Of a DNA stretch of 64,000 bases, positions 9,475 through 19,091 are shown one piece after another. Every line of letters begins with the position of its first letter. Position 1 is the stretch's first letter. This DNA is from Dokdonia pacifica. Its GTDB lineage: Bacteria > Bacteroidota > Bacteroidia > Flavobacteriales > Flavobacteriaceae. A program made the translations under genes and the position numbers. The stretch spans positions 248,001 through 312,000 of the forward strand of contig NZ_FZNY01000007.1 of assembly GCF_900188275.1 (NCBI RefSeq), written 5' to 3'. The notes beneath the pieces were generated by a model, which worked only from the letters and a program-made list of their open reading frames with translations, made no database searches and was not told the origin of the DNA.

Positions 9475-10026
9475 TTAATTCTTTTTGAAAGGTAAACCTA
9501 GTTCTGTTAACAATGATTTTGCTTCTTTATCGGTAGTAGCAGAAGTTTCAAAAGTAATGTTCATACCTTCAATTTTCTTAATTCTATCGATATTGATTTC
9601 TGGAAAGATAATTTGCTCAGTAATTCCCATACTGTAATTACCTCTACCATCAAACCCTGTAGCATTAATTCCTCCAAAGTCTCTTACGCGAGGTAATGCA
9701 GATGTAATCAATCTATCAAGAAATTCATACATACGCTCACCACGTAAAGTTACTTTTGCTCCAATTGGCATTCCTTTACGTAACTTAAATGAAGCAACGT
9801 CTTTCTTAGAAATTGTAGAAACAGCTCTTTGTCCAGTAATTAGAGTAAGCTCTTCTACTGTATTCTCAACTAATTTCTTATCTGCAACAGCAGCTCCAAT
9901 ACCTCTAGACACAACGATCTTATTAAGTTTAGGAACTTGCATTACATTCTTATAGCCAAATTCTTCTGTAAGAGAAGCCGTTATACGGTCTTTAAACTCT
10001 TGTTTTAATCTTGGTACATATCCCAT
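9475..10026 (-). CDS. rplE: 50S ribosomal protein L5
   Basis: A 183-aa L5, which binds 5S rRNA and contacts S13 and the P-site tRNA. Signatures are the N-terminal [16 protein letters not shown] block, the [25 protein letters not shown] block and a C-terminal segment with [16 protein letters not shown]. Spacing is 2 nt on both sides (rplX and rpsN). Confidence 0.97.
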   Translation of the reverse strand: MGYVPRLKQEFKDRITASLTEEFGYKNVMQVPKLNKIVVSRGIGAAVADKKLVENTVEELTLITGQRAVSTISKKDVASFKLRKGMPIGAKVTLRGERMYEFLDRLITSALPRVRDFGGINATGFDGRGNYSMGITEQIIFPEINIDRIKKIEGMNITFETSATTDKEAKSLLTELGLPFKKN

Positions 10027-10028
10027 GA

Positions 10029-10340
10029 CTATATGATTTCGTTTGTTGTTTTTGCGAAACGAACCTTCTTATCTCCTTCCATACGGTAACCTACACGAGT
10101 AGCTTTACCATTACTGTCTATTAAAGACACATTTGAAATTTGAAGAGGTGCTTCTTTTTCTTTAATACCACCTTGAGGATTTGCAGCGCTAGGCTTTTCA
10201 TGTTTTTTAACCATGTTTACACCCTCAACGATAACTTTATTTTTATCTACAAATACCTTCACAACCTTACCTTCTTTCCCTTTTTGGGCTCCAGCAGTAA
10301 CACGAACAGTATCTCCTGATTTTATTTTAAGTTTTGTCAT
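10029..10340 (-). CDS. rplX: 50S ribosomal protein L24
   Basis: A 103-aa L24, an early 50S assembly protein. The KOW motif is clear near the N-terminus ([20 protein letters not shown]) and is followed by [19 protein letters not shown]. The length is typical. It lies between rplN and rplE in the usual order. Confidence 0.97.
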   Translation of the reverse strand: MTKLKIKSGDTVRVTAGAQKGKEGKVVKVFVDKNKVIVEGVNMVKKHEKPSAANPQGGIKEKEAPLQISNVSLIDSNGKATRVGYRMEGDKKVRFAKTTNEII

Positions 10341-10352
10341 CTTCTTAATGTA

Positions 10353-10721
10353 TTAAAGCACTTCGGGTGCTAATGATACAATCTTCATGAATTGCTTATC
10401 ACGAAGTTCTCTCGCTACTGGTCCAAAAACACGAGTTCCACGCATTTCACCTTGAGCGTTTAAAAGAACACAAGCATTATCGTCAAAACGAATGTATGAT
10501 CCATCTGGACGACGCACTTCTTTCTTAGTACGCACAACTACTGCTGTAGAAACGGCTCCTTTTTTTACTTGACCGTTAGGAGTTGCATCTTTTACAGATA
10601 CAACAATTTTATCTCCTACAGAAGCATATCTTCTCTTAGTACCTCCCAACACACGGATAGTCAAAACTTCTTTTGCTCCTGTGTTATCTGCTACTTTTAA
10701 TCTTGATTCTTGCTGTAACAT
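10353..10721 (-). CDS. rplN: 50S ribosomal protein L14
   Basis: A 122-aa L14, at the subunit interface where it contacts 16S helix 14. It starts [18 protein letters not shown] and has the signature around [13 protein letters not shown] plus [11 protein letters not shown] at the end. The start codon shares one base with the rpsQ stop (TAATG at 10721), indicating translational coupling. Confidence 0.97.
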   Translation of the reverse strand: MLQQESRLKVADNTGAKEVLTIRVLGGTKRRYASVGDKIVVSVKDATPNGQVKKGAVSTAVVVRTKKEVRRPDGSYIRFDDNACVLLNAQGEMRGTRVFGPVARELRDKQFMKIVSLAPEVL

Positions 10722-10978
10722 TACTTAGCTCTTTCAATGATTTCTACTAATCTCCAACATTTTGATTTACTCATAGGACGAGTTTCCATAATCCTAACAG
10801 TATCTCCTTCGTTGCAGTCATTTGTTTCGTCGTGTGCTACGTATTTTTTCGTTTTTAAAACGAATTTTCCATACATAGGGTGTTTTACTTTTTTAACCTC
10901 AGATACAACAATTGATTTTTGCATCTTATTACTGGTTACAACACCAATACGCTCTTTTCTTAAATTTCTTTTTTCCAT
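10721..10978 (-). CDS. rpsQ: 30S ribosomal protein S17
   Basis: An 85-aa S17, an OB-fold primary 16S rRNA binder. Recognised by [28 protein letters not shown] and the [21 protein letters not shown] block. It overlaps rplN by one base and follows rpmC by 11 nt. Confidence 0.97.
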   Translation of the reverse strand: MEKRNLRKERIGVVTSNKMQKSIVVSEVKKVKHPMYGKFVLKTKKYVAHDETNDCNEGDTVRIMETRPMSKSKCWRLVEIIERAK

Positions 10979-10989
10979 CTTAAGCAGCG

Positions 10990-11178
10990 TTATTGTTCTC
11001 TTTTAGTTAATTCAGTTGCTATTCTTGCGACAGTACGTCTTAAAGCACGCAATTGAATAGGATTGTCTAATGGAGAAATTGTATGTGCCATTTTTAGATC
11101 TGCATAAGATCTTTTAGCTTTTCCAAGTTCTTCTTGTAATTCTGCTACAGATAATCCTTTTACTTCTGATTGTTTCAT
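10990..11178 (-). CDS. rpmC: 50S ribosomal protein L29
   Basis: A 62-aa L29, at the peptide exit site. It consists of two antiparallel helices: [21 protein letters not shown] and the [15 protein letters not shown] helix after PLDNPIQ. It lies between rplP and rpsQ as expected. Confidence 0.96.
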   Translation of the reverse strand: MKQSEVKGLSVAELQEELGKAKRSYADLKMAHTISPLDNPIQLRALRRTVARIATELTKREQ

Positions 11179-11189
11179 TATCTTATAAT

Positions 11190-11612
11190 TTATTCAGCTG
11201 AAAAGTCTCTAGCTACAATATACTTTGTTCTCACAGGAAGTTTTTGAGCTGCAAGTCTAAGTGCTTCTTTAGCCACTGGCTCAGGCACTCCACCTACTTC
11301 AAATAATATACGTCCTGGTTTTACGACAGCTGCCCAATACTCAACAGCACCTTTACCTTTACCCATACGTACCTCAAGAGGCTTCTTAGTAATAGGCTTA
11401 TCCGGGAATATTTTGATCCATAATTGACCTTCCCTTTTCATGTAACGTGTTGCTGCAATACGAGCTGCTTCTATCTGTCTAGCAGTAATAAAATTAGAGT
11501 CTGTTGACTTAATTCCAAAAGTTCCGTTTGAAAGTGTATGCCCTCTTTGAGAGAGACCTTTCATACGACCCTTCTGCTGCTTACGAAATTTTGTTTTTTT
11601 AGGCTGTAACAT
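11190..11612 (-). CDS. rplP: 50S ribosomal protein L16
   Basis: A 140-aa L16 that helps form the A site of the large subunit. It starts [19 protein letters not shown]; the signature [20 protein letters not shown] and the [18 protein letters not shown] block are intact. It follows rpsC by 20 nt and precedes rpmC by 11 nt. Confidence 0.97.
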   Translation of the reverse strand: MLQPKKTKFRKQQKGRMKGLSQRGHTLSNGTFGIKSTDSNFITARQIEAARIAATRYMKREGQLWIKIFPDKPITKKPLEVRMGKGKGAVEYWAAVVKPGRILFEVGGVPEPVAKEALRLAAQKLPVRTKYIVARDFSAE

Positions 11613-11632
11613 TTTCTTGTTCTTTTAAAAAA

Positions 11633-12349
11633 TTACTTTCTACGGCGAGATCCGCGGTTATCTTTACCCGAACCACCTTTACCTGATTTTTTCTGTAAAC
11701 CAACTAATGGAGAAAGTTCTCTTTTGCCATATACTTCACCTTTCATAATCCACACTTTAATACCCAGTCTACCGTAAGTAGTATGAGCTTCCACTAAAGC
11801 ATAGTCTATATCGGCTCTAAATGTTGATAAAGGAATACGTCCATCTTTATAAGACTCTGAACGTGCCATTTCAGCACCATTCAAACGTCCAGAAATTTGG
11901 ATTTTAATACCCTCAGCGTTCATACGCATTGCAGCCGCAATTGCCATTTTTATCGCACGACGGAAAGAGATACGACTTTCAATCTGACGAGCAACACTAG
12001 ACCCTACCAAGAACGCATCAAGTTCTGGGCGTTTGATCTCATGGATATTAATTTGTACTTCTTTTTCAGTAATTTTCTTAAGCTCTTCTTTTAACTTGTC
12101 TACCTCTTGACCACCTTTTCCGATAATAATACCAGGTCTAGCAGTAGTGATAGTAACGGTTACAAGTTTAAGCGTACGCTCAATAATTACACGTGACACA
12201 CTAGCTTTACTTAAACGAGCGTGAATATAACGTCTAATCTTATCGTCTTCGGCAAGTTTATCACCGTAGTCGTTACCTCCGTACCAGTTAGATTCCCATC
12301 CTCTGATAATTCCTAGGCGATTTCCGATTGGATTTGTCTTCTGTCCCAT
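11633..12349 (-). CDS. rpsC: 30S ribosomal protein S3
   Basis: A 238-aa S3, part of the mRNA entry tunnel. The start [20 protein letters not shown], the KH domain ([20 protein letters not shown]) and the C-terminal domain with [12 protein letters not shown] and [12 protein letters not shown] are all present. A Lys/Gly-rich tail follows. It lies between rplV and rplP. Confidence 0.97.
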   Translation of the reverse strand: MGQKTNPIGNRLGIIRGWESNWYGGNDYGDKLAEDDKIRRYIHARLSKASVSRVIIERTLKLVTVTITTARPGIIIGKGGQEVDKLKEELKKITEKEVQINIHEIKRPELDAFLVGSSVARQIESRISFRRAIKMAIAAAMRMNAEGIKIQISGRLNGAEMARSESYKDGRIPLSTFRADIDYALVEAHTTYGRLGIKVWIMKGEVYGKRELSPLVGLQKKSGKGGSGKDNRGSRRRK

Positions 12350-12354
12350 CTAAA

Positions 12355-12765
12355 TTAATTGCTTTGTGTGTTATCGTTTGCACCAAGCACAACTGTAACG
12401 TGATTGCTGCGTTTTCTTATTCTGTGTGCACGACCTTGTGGTGCTGGGCGCAATCTTTTTAACATTGCTCCACTATCCACTTTGATCTCTTTAATAAAAA
12501 GATCTGCATCCTCAATACTTGCGTCTTCGTTCTTTGCTTCCCAATTTGCAATTGCAGAAAGAACTAATTTCTCAACCTTGCGAGATGCTTCTTTATTACT
12601 AAATTTTAATAACTGAAGTGCTCTCTCCACCTTTGCTCCACGTACCATATCTGCTACTAGGCGCATTTTTCTAGGTGAAGTCGGGCAGTTATTCAATTTA
12701 GCGAAAGCTACTTGCTTATTAGCAGCTTTACGTGCCTCTGCTGATTCTCTTTTACGAACTCCCAT
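12355..12765 (-). CDS. rplV: 50S ribosomal protein L22
   Basis: A 136-aa L22, whose beta-hairpin lines the peptide tunnel and is the site of macrolide-resistance changes in other species. [18 protein letters not shown] marks the core; the hairpin region [22 protein letters not shown] looks normal, without insertion or deletion. Spacing is 8 nt from rpsS and 5 nt to rpsC. Confidence 0.97.
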   Translation of the reverse strand: MGVRKRESAEARKAANKQVAFAKLNNCPTSPRKMRLVADMVRGAKVERALQLLKFSNKEASRKVEKLVLSAIANWEAKNEDASIEDADLFIKEIKVDSGAMLKRLRPAPQGRAHRIRKRSNHVTVVLGANDNTQSN

Positions 12766-12773
12766 GACTTCAA

Positions 12774-13052
12774 TTATTTTTTACCTTTATTTTTTGCACC
12801 AGCATGTCCTCTGTAAGAACGTGTAGGTGAAAATTCTCCTAATTTATGACCCACCATATTTTCTGTAACATATACAGGAACAAATTGGCGACCATTATGT
12901 ACTGCAATTGTTTGCCCCACAAAATCTGGAGTAATCATTGAAGCTCTAGACCATGTTTTAATTACAGTCTTTTTGTTAGCTTCAACATTTGCAGCTACTT
13001 TCTTTTCTAACTTATAGTGAACGTAAGGTCCTTTTTTTAATGAACGTGCCAT
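12774..13052 (-). CDS. rpsS: 30S ribosomal protein S19
   Basis: A 92-aa S19 of the 30S head. It starts [19 protein letters not shown], has the signature [21 protein letters not shown] and ends with the conserved [15 protein letters not shown] segment and a basic tail. It lies 6 nt downstream of rplB. Confidence 0.97.
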   Translation of the reverse strand: MARSLKKGPYVHYKLEKKVAANVEANKKTVIKTWSRASMITPDFVGQTIAVHNGRQFVPVYVTENMVGHKLGEFSPTRSYRGHAGAKNKGKK

Positions 13053-13058
13053 ATCTTA

Positions 13059-13883
13059 TTATTTCTTTCTACGTTCTACAATATATTTATTACTCGCTTT
13101 CGTCTTAGAACGTGTTCTGTATCCTTTTGCAGGAACTCCATTTCTATTACGAGGGTGACCTCCAGATGATTTACCTTCACCACCTCCCATTGGGTGATCT
13201 ACAGGGTTCATCACTACTGGACGTACACGAGGTCTTCTTCCTAACCAACGGCTTCTACCAGCTTTACCAGATACCAATAACTGATGATCGCTATTGGAAA
13301 CAGCTCCAACTGTTGCCATACAAGTAACAAGAACTAGTCTTGTTTCTCCTGAAGGCAATTTAACCGTAGCGAATTTACCATCACGCGCCATTAACTGTGC
13401 AAAAGCACCAGCACTACGAGCCATAACAGCCCCTTGTCCCGGACGTAATTCGATACAAGAAATAATTGTTCCTAATGGAATATCTGAAAGTGGCATTGCA
13501 TTACCAATTTCTGGAGCAACATTTGCTCCCGAAACGATATTTTGACCTACTTGAAGACCATTCTGAGCAATCACATAACGCTTTTCACCATCTTGATAGT
13601 TAAGCAATGCGATAAACGCAGTTCTGTTTGGATCATATTCAATTGATGCAACTGTAGCAGGAATTCCTTCCTTGTTACGTTTAAAATCAATAATACGGTA
13701 CCTTCTTTTATGACCACCACCTACTTGGCGAATCGTCATTTTTCCCGTGTTGTTTCTACCTCCCGAGCGTTTTCTTGGAGCCAAAAGGCTCTTTTCAGGC
13801 TTATCAGTTGTGATCTGGTCGAAACCATTTACAACTCTAAATCGCTGCCCCGGAGTGATAGGTTTTAGTTTTCTTACTGACAT
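13059..13883 (-). CDS. rplB: 50S ribosomal protein L2
   Basis: A 274-aa L2, required for subunit joining and close to the peptidyl-transferase centre. The highly conserved loop [19 protein letters not shown], with the essential His, is intact near residue 225. The N-terminal RNA-binding domain has [22 protein letters not shown] (key part GGGHKRRYR). It lies between rplW and rpsS. Confidence 0.98.
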   Translation of the reverse strand: MSVRKLKPITPGQRFRVVNGFDQITTDKPEKSLLAPRKRSGGRNNTGKMTIRQVGGGHKRRYRIIDFKRNKEGIPATVASIEYDPNRTAFIALLNYQDGEKRYVIAQNGLQVGQNIVSGANVAPEIGNAMPLSDIPLGTIISCIELRPGQGAVMARSAGAFAQLMARDGKFATVKLPSGETRLVLVTCMATVGAVSNSDHQLLVSGKAGRSRWLGRRPRVRPVVMNPVDHPMGGGEGKSSGGHPRNRNGVPAKGYRTRSKTKASNKYIVERRKK

Positions 13884-13892
13884 TTTAAGAAA

Positions 13893-14183
13893 TTAAATGT
13901 TGTTATAAAAATCTATTGTATCACCTTCCGCCAACTGTACAATTGCTTTTTTAATAGCATTTGTTTTACCAGTAATCATCCCAGATTTCGTGTAACGAGA
14001 TTTGCGATCTGGACGGATATTCATTGTTCGAACTTTTTCAACTGAAACGCCATAAGCAGACTCAACTGCTTTTTTAATTTCAACCTTATTTGTTCTCATA
14101 CTTACTTCGAAAGTATAGCGATTATTAACCTCACTATCCATCGTAGCTTTTTCCGTAATAACAGGTTTTATTAAAATACTCAT
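13893..14183 (-). CDS. rplW: 50S ribosomal protein L23
   Basis: A 96-aa L23, the exit-tunnel docking site for trigger factor and SRP. It starts MSILIKPVITEKATMDSE; the VEIKKAVESAYGVSVEKVRTMN block matches the family. It lies 9 nt before rplB and 6 nt after rplD. Confidence 0.97.
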   Translation of the reverse strand: MSILIKPVITEKATMDSEVNNRYTFEVSMRTNKVEIKKAVESAYGVSVEKVRTMNIRPDRKSRYTKSGMITGKTNAIKKAIVQLAEGDTIDFYNNI

Positions 14184-14189
14184 GACGTC

Positions 14190-14819
14190 TTATTTAGCTA
14201 AGTTAGTCTCAATACCTTCTAAAGAACCTTCAAGTAATACAACATTATTTGCATTCATAATCTTGTAAGTACTTAATTCTGAGCTAGTTATAACTTCAGA
14301 GCTCTTTAAATTGCGTGACGACAAATATACATTATTATTTGACTCTCCCAACACTATCAAAGATTTTTTATTCTCAAGCCCTAAAGCCTTAAGCACATTA
14401 ATAAAATCTTTTGTCTTTGGAGACTCAAAATTAAAGTCTTCTACGACTGTGATTGCTTTATCATTTGCCTTTAAAGAAAGTGCAGAACGACGTGCTAATC
14501 TTTTCATTCCTTTATTAAGTTTGAAGGAATAGTTTCTTGGTCTAGGACCAAACATTCTTCCTCCTCCTTTAAAAACACCAGACTTGATACTACCCGCACG
14601 AGCCGTACCAGTTCCTTTTTGTTTTTTGATCTTACGAGTAGATCCTGAAATTTCAGCTCTCTCTTTTGCCTTATGAGTTCCTTGACGTTGATTAGCAAGA
14701 TATTGCTTAACATCTAAGTATACAGCATGATTATTAGGCTCAATAGCAAAAACAGCATCAGAAAGGTTTGCCTCTCTCCCTGTTTCTTTTCCTTTAATAT
14801 CTACAACTGCTACTTTCAT
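14190..14819 (-). CDS. rplD: 50S ribosomal protein L4
   Basis: A 209-aa L4. The frame stays open further upstream, but the conserved protein starts [19 protein letters not shown] at the ATG at 14819, which shares one base with the rplC stop (TAATG); I chose that start. The tunnel-lining loop contains [22 protein letters not shown] and [20 protein letters not shown], both conserved. In Gammaproteobacteria L4 controls its own operon by attenuation; the terminator-like hairpin ahead of rplC raises that question here. Confidence 0.96.
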   Translation of the reverse strand: MKVAVVDIKGKETGREANLSDAVFAIEPNNHAVYLDVKQYLANQRQGTHKAKERAEISGSTRKIKKQKGTGTARAGSIKSGVFKGGGRMFGPRPRNYSFKLNKGMKRLARRSALSLKANDKAITVVEDFNFESPKTKDFINVLKALGLENKKSLIVLGESNNNVYLSSRNLKSSEVITSSELSTYKIMNANNVVLLEGSLEGIETNLAK

Positions 14820-15430
14820 TATTTCTGAATGGTTACATAAGCGTTTTTGTGACCAGGAACACATCCTTTCACAACAAGTAGATTCTTATCTGCTACTACT
14901 TTTAAAACTCTTAAATTTTGAACTTTCACTTGATCACCTCCCATACGACCTGCCATACGCATTCCTTTGAATACACGTGCAGGATAAGAAGCAGCACCAA
15001 TAGAACCTGGAGCTCTTAAACGGTTATGTTGACCGTGAGTTGCTTGTCCAACCCCAGCAAAGCCGTGACGCTTAACAACCCCTTGAAAACCTTTACCTTT
15101 TGAAGTTCCAGCTACATCTACAAATTCACCTTCTTCAAAGTGATCTACAGTGATTGCATCTCCTAATTTAAATTCTCCTTCAAATCCTTGAAACTCGACA
15201 ACTTTGCGTTTTGCAACCGTACCTGCTTTTTTAGCGTGACCGCTAGCAGCTTTGTTTGCCTTTTTTGCGTCATCGAAACCAAGTTGAAGGGCTTCATACC
15301 CGTCAGTTTCTTTGGTTCTGACTTGGGTAACTACGCAGGGACCTACCTCTAAGACTGTACATGGAATGTTTTTCCCATTTTCGTCAAAGATGCTGGTCAT
15401 ACCTACTTTTTTTCCGATTAACCCAGACAT
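14819..15430 (-). CDS. rplC: 50S ribosomal protein L3
   Basis: A 203-aa L3, one of the proteins that start 50S assembly. [20 protein letters not shown] is the typical start. The loop approaching the peptidyl-transferase centre, with [36 protein letters not shown] and [14 protein letters not shown], is intact. It is the first gene after the 150-nt rpsJ-rplC spacer, which contains a terminator-like hairpin and a palindrome copy. Confidence 0.97.
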   Translation of the reverse strand: MSGLIGKKVGMTSIFDENGKNIPCTVLEVGPCVVTQVRTKETDGYEALQLGFDDAKKANKAASGHAKKAGTVAKRKVVEFQGFEGEFKLGDAITVDHFEEGEFVDVAGTSKGKGFQGVVKRHGFAGVGQATHGQHNRLRAPGSIGAASYPARVFKGMRMAGRMGGDQVKVQNLRVLKVVADKNLLVVKGCVPGHKNAYVTIQK

Positions 15431-15462
15431 ATTTATTTATATTAATTATTAAAATTCTATTC

Positions 15463-15494
15463 AAAAAAAACAGGGTCAAATACCTTCAACCCTG
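15463..15494 (-). terminator. Terminator or attenuator between rpsJ and rplC
   Basis: On the minus strand CAGGGT (15494-15489) pairs with ACCCTG (15476-15471) across a 12-nt loop, and is followed directly by eight Ts (15470-15463). Its position inside the ribosomal block suggests either the end of the rpsL-rpsG-fusA-rpsJ unit or a regulated attenuator ahead of rplC-rplD. Confidence 0.65.
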
Positions 15495-15553
15495 AATGTA
15501 TTTTCTCCGTTTTTCCCTCGCACGCAGCTCAGGACATTTTATAGTGATGAGTA

Positions 15554-15569
15554 CGCTTTCGCGAAAGCG
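15554..15569. repeat. 16-bp palindrome CGCTTTCGCGAAAGCG, copy 3
   Basis: Lies in the rpsJ-rplC spacer. The flanks GAGTA/CACTC extend it to a near-palindrome of 26 bp with one mismatched pair. Confidence 0.9.
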
Positions 15570-15580
15570 CACTCAATCTA

Positions 15581-15886
15581 TCACACTTTTATCTCTACTT
15601 CAACTCCACTAGGCAATTCTAACTTCATTAACGCGTCAATCGTTTTTGAAGAAGAACTATAGATATCAAGCAAACGCTTGTAAGAGCTAAGCTCAAACTG
15701 CTCACGAGATTTCTTGTTTACGTGTGGAGAACGTAGTACTGTAAAAATTTTCTTATGCGTAGGAAGTGGAATTGGCCCAGTTACTACAGCTCCAGTTGTT
15801 TTTACTGTCTTTACGATTTTCTCAGCAGACTTATCTACTAAGTTGTGGTCGTAAGACTTTAATTTGATTCTTATTTTTTGACTCAT
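15581..15886 (-). CDS. rpsJ: 30S ribosomal protein S10
   Basis: A 101-aa S10 (NusE), also a partner of NusB in antitermination. It starts [22 protein letters not shown] and has the signature [29 protein letters not shown]. It follows fusA by 12 nt, with no tuf gene in between, and is separated from rplC by a hairpin and T-run, unlike the classical arrangement in which S10 leads the rplC operon directly. Confidence 0.97.
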   Translation of the reverse strand: MSQKIRIKLKSYDHNLVDKSAEKIVKTVKTTGAVVTGPIPLPTHKKIFTVLRSPHVNKKSREQFELSSYKRLLDIYSSSSKTIDALMKLELPSGVEVEIKV

Positions 15887-15898
15887 ATCCTTAGTAAA

Positions 15899-18022
15899 TT
15901 AATTTGTTCCTTTAGATGCTGCAATCACCTCTTCTGATATATTAGAAGGAGTTTCTGCATAGTGAGAAAATTCCATTGTAGATGTAGCACGTCCAGAAGA
16001 TAATGTTCTTAATGTAGTTACATATCCAAACATTTCTGAAAGTGGCACAGTAGCCTTTACAGTTTTTGCCCCAGCACGATCACCCATATCACTCACTTGT
16101 CCACGACGACGGTTAAGATCACCTACAATATCACCCATATTTTCTTCAGGAGTAATTACCTCAAGCTTCATAATAGGCTCCATAATAACTGCTTTTGCAG
16201 CTTTTGCAGCATTCTTAAATCCTAATTTCGCAGCAAGTTCGAAAGATAACTGATCAGAATCCACATCATGGTAAGATCCATCTGTTAATGTTACCTTCAT
16301 AGCATCTACCTCGTATCCAGCTAGAGGACCGTTAACCATTGCCATTTTGAATCCTTTTTCAATAGAAGGGATAAATTCCTTAGGAACGTTACCACCTTTA
16401 ATTGTAGAAACAAATTCAAGACCTACTTTTCCTTCTTCAGCTGGCTCAAGAGTAAATACGATATCAGCAAATTTACCACGACCTCCTGATTGCTTCTTGT
16501 AAACTTCACGATGATCTGCTTTTTGCGTAATCGCTTCTTTATACTCAACCTGAGGTTGTCCTTGATTTACCTCTACCTTAAACTCACGCTTAAGACGATC
16601 TACAATAATATCTAAGTGAAGCTCACCCATTCCAGATATAATAGTCTGTCCTGAAGCCTCATCAGTTTTAACTTGGAATGTTGGATCTTCTTCAGAAAGC
16701 TTAGCAAGCGCCATACCTAGCTTATCTACGTCAGCTTTTGTTTTAGGCTCTACTGCGATACCAATTACCGGATCTGGGAAGTCCATTGATTCAAGAACAA
16801 TAGGATGCTTCTCAGAAGACATAGTGTCTCCAGTTTTAATATCTTTAAATCCAACCGCAGCTCCAATATCTCCTGCCTCGATATACTCGATAGCATTTTG
16901 TTTATTAGAGTGCATTTGATATATACGAGAGATACGTTCTTTCTTTCCTGAACGGTTGTTCAAAATGTAAGATCCAGCATCTAAACGACCTGAATACGCA
17001 CGGAAGAATGCCAAACGACCCACAAATGGATCTGTAGCAATCTTAAATGCAAGCGCCGCAAATGGCTCTTTTACATCTGGCTTACGAATCTCTTCCTCTT
17101 CTGTATCAGGATTAATCCCCACAATACCTTCCTTATCTGTTGGAGAAGGCAAGTAACGACATACCGCATCAAGAAGGAATTGAACTCCTTTATTCTTAAA
17201 TGCAGATCCACAAATCATAGGAATTATAGCCATATCCATTACCGCAGCACGAAGTGCAGCATGCACTTCTTCTTCAGTAATAGAATCTTCATCTTCCATA
17301 AATTTCTCAAGAAGATTCTCATCGTAAGTTGCCACTTCTTCAATAAGCATCGCACGATATTTTCTAGCCTCTTCCTTCATATCTTCAGGAATATCGATTA
17401 TATCAAATGTAGACCCTTGCGTTTCATCATGCCATACAATAGCACGATTTTTTACAAGATCGATAATTCCTTTAAAGTCTGCCTCATCACCAATATTCAA
17501 TACAATTGGCACAGCATTAGACTTCAACATGTCTTTTACTTGCTGACATACAGCAAGGAAATTAGAACCCTGACGGTCCATTTTATTTACAAATCCAATA
17601 CGTGGCACTTTGTAATTATCAGCTAGTCTCCAGTTAGTTTCAGATTGTGGCTCAACACCATCAACAGCACTAAATAAGAATACTAACCCATCAAGAACAC
17701 GTAATGAACGGTTTACTTCAACCGTAAAATCAACGTGACCTGGAGTATCAATTATATTAAAATGATATCCTTTAGTTTCAGGAGTAGACTGTCCATTTTC
17801 AAGTGGGAATTTCCACTCACAAGTAGTAGCAGCAGAAGTAATCGTGATACCACGCTCTTGCTCTTGCTCCATCCAGTCCATTGTAGCAGCACCATCATGC
17901 ACCTCTCCAATTTTGTGACTTACACCTGTATAATAAAGAATACGCTCAGTAGTAGTAGTTTTACCAGCATCAATGTGTGCAGCAATACCAATATTTCTAG
18001 TGAATTTTAAATTTCTTGCCAT
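15899..18022 (-). CDS. fusA: Elongation factor G
   Basis: A 707-aa EF-G, the GTPase that drives translocation and, with RRF, ribosome recycling. G motifs are complete: AHIDAGKTT (P-loop, near residue 16), [12 protein letters not shown] (G3) and NKMDRQGSN (G4). Domain IV carries the conserved [10 protein letters not shown] region and the C-terminus has the [15 protein letters not shown] block. It lies 3 nt downstream of rpsG in the str-type cluster. Only one EF-G is seen in the window. Confidence 0.98.
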   Translation of the reverse strand: MARNLKFTRNIGIAAHIDAGKTTTTERILYYTGVSHKIGEVHDGAATMDWMEQEQERGITITSAATTCEWKFPLENGQSTPETKGYHFNIIDTPGHVDFTVEVNRSLRVLDGLVFLFSAVDGVEPQSETNWRLADNYKVPRIGFVNKMDRQGSNFLAVCQQVKDMLKSNAVPIVLNIGDEADFKGIIDLVKNRAIVWHDETQGSTFDIIDIPEDMKEEARKYRAMLIEEVATYDENLLEKFMEDEDSITEEEVHAALRAAVMDMAIIPMICGSAFKNKGVQFLLDAVCRYLPSPTDKEGIVGINPDTEEEEIRKPDVKEPFAALAFKIATDPFVGRLAFFRAYSGRLDAGSYILNNRSGKKERISRIYQMHSNKQNAIEYIEAGDIGAAVGFKDIKTGDTMSSEKHPIVLESMDFPDPVIGIAVEPKTKADVDKLGMALAKLSEEDPTFQVKTDEASGQTIISGMGELHLDIIVDRLKREFKVEVNQGQPQVEYKEAITQKADHREVYKKQSGGRGKFADIVFTLEPAEEGKVGLEFVSTIKGGNVPKEFIPSIEKGFKMAMVNGPLAGYEVDAMKVTLTDGSYHDVDSDQLSFELAAKLGFKNAAKAAKAVIMEPIMKLEVITPEENMGDIVGDLNRRRGQVSDMGDRAGAKTVKATVPLSEMFGYVTTLRTLSSGRATSTMEFSHYAETPSNISEEVIAASKGTN

Positions 18023-18025
18023 TTC

Positions 18026-18502
18026 TTAGAATCTAAAGTGTGAGAATGCTTTATTTGCTTCTGCCATCTTGTGTGTATCAACACGTTTCTTTACAGCAGC
18101 ACCTTCCTCTTTTGCAGCAGCTAATATTTCTGCAGCAAGCTTAGAAGCCATAGATTTTTCATTTCTTTTTCTTGCATATCCAATTAACCACTTCATAGCA
18201 GTTGAGATCTTACGATCTGGACGGATTTGCATTGGAATTTGGAAAGTTGCCCCTCCTACTCGACGACTACGTACTTCTACGTGAGGCATCACATTAGATA
18301 ATGCATCTTTCCACATTTCTAATGCTGTTTTCTCTTCGTCTGTTTTCTTCTCTTCTACGATATCAATTGCATCGTAAAAAACTTTAAAAGCTACCGATTT
18401 TTTTCCATCCCACATCATCATGTTAACGAATCTAGTCACTAACTGATCGTTAAAGCGTGGATCTGGTAAAAGTGGTCTCTTCTTGGCCTGTCTTTTTCTC
18501 AT
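18026..18502 (-). CDS. rpsG: 30S ribosomal protein S7
   Basis: A 158-aa S7, which starts assembly of the 30S head and contacts E-site tRNA. It starts [19 protein letters not shown]; signatures are [18 protein letters not shown] and the [21 protein letters not shown] block. It lies between rpsL (26-nt spacer) and fusA (3-nt spacer). Confidence 0.97.
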   Translation of the reverse strand: MRKRQAKKRPLLPDPRFNDQLVTRFVNMMMWDGKKSVAFKVFYDAIDIVEEKKTDEEKTALEMWKDALSNVMPHVEVRSRRVGGATFQIPMQIRPDRKISTAMKWLIGYARKRNEKSMASKLAAEILAAAKEEGAAVKKRVDTHKMAEANKAFSHFRF

Positions 18503-18528
18503 TTCTTCTCTTTAAAAGTGTTGATGAT

Positions 18529-18903
18529 TTACTTTTTAGGGCGTTTTGCACCATATTTAGATCTCGACTGTAGTCTTCCCTGAACACCTGCGGTATCCAA
18601 AGCTCCACGTACAATGTGATATCTAACTCCTGGCAAATCTTTTACCCTTCCACCTCTAACCAATACTATCGAGTGCTCCTGAAGATTGTGTCCTTCACCT
18701 CCGATGTATGCATTCACCTCTTTACCATTTGTTAAACGAACACGCGCAACTTTACGCATAGCCGAGTTTGGTTTCTTAGGTGTAGTCGTGTAAACACGAG
18801 TACATACGCCGCGACGTTGTGGGCACGAATCTAAAGCAGCCGATTTACTCTTCTTGGTTATTTTGGCTCTTCCTTTTCGTACTAATTGTGAAATTGTTGG
18901 CAT
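18529..18903 (-). CDS. rpsL: 30S ribosomal protein S12
   Basis: A 124-aa S12 at the decoding centre. [12 protein letters not shown] starts the protein; [18 protein letters not shown] and [18 protein letters not shown] are intact. The Lys in TTPKKPNS and in RVKDLPG are the wild-type residues at the positions altered in streptomycin-resistant mutants of other bacteria. It is the first gene of the block, 57 nt downstream of a consensus promoter at 18960-18990. Confidence 0.98.
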   Translation of the reverse strand: MPTISQLVRKGRAKITKKSKSAALDSCPQRRGVCTRVYTTTPKKPNSAMRKVARVRLTNGKEVNAYIGGEGHNLQEHSIVLVRGGRVKDLPGVRYHIVRGALDTAGVQGRLQSRSKYGAKRPKK

Positions 18904-18959
18904 AATTTCTTTCTACCTAAATTTTGTTAAAAATTAACTAACCCTTTTCTAAGGGCTTG

Positions 18960-18990
18960 CAAAAGTACAATTATTTTAAGATTAATCAAA
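18960..18990 (-). promoter_or_regulatory. Promoter of the rpsL (str-type) operon
   Basis: On the minus strand TTTG (18990-18987), 19 nt, then TACTTTTG (18967-18960) matches the Bacteroidota primary-sigma consensus TTTG-N19-TAnnTTTG exactly. The leader that follows can fold CCCTT-AGAA-AAGGG before the rpsL start. Confidence 0.85.
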
Positions 18991-19091
18991 TAATAACTCA
19001 CTTATTTTAATTTGCTTTTCCATTAAATAAAATTAAAAACACTTTTTACCTACAAAAACCGTTAGTTTTACATTAAAAAATCAAATTCAAT

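Noticed and set aside
14820-14864. Upstream start for rplD
   Set aside because: It would overlap the end of rplC by 46 nt; the TAATG-coupled ATG at 14819 begins the conserved L4 sequence.
18529-18903. Possible streptomycin-resistance type S12
   Set aside because: The Lys residues in TTPKKPNS and RVKDLPG are the wild-type ones.
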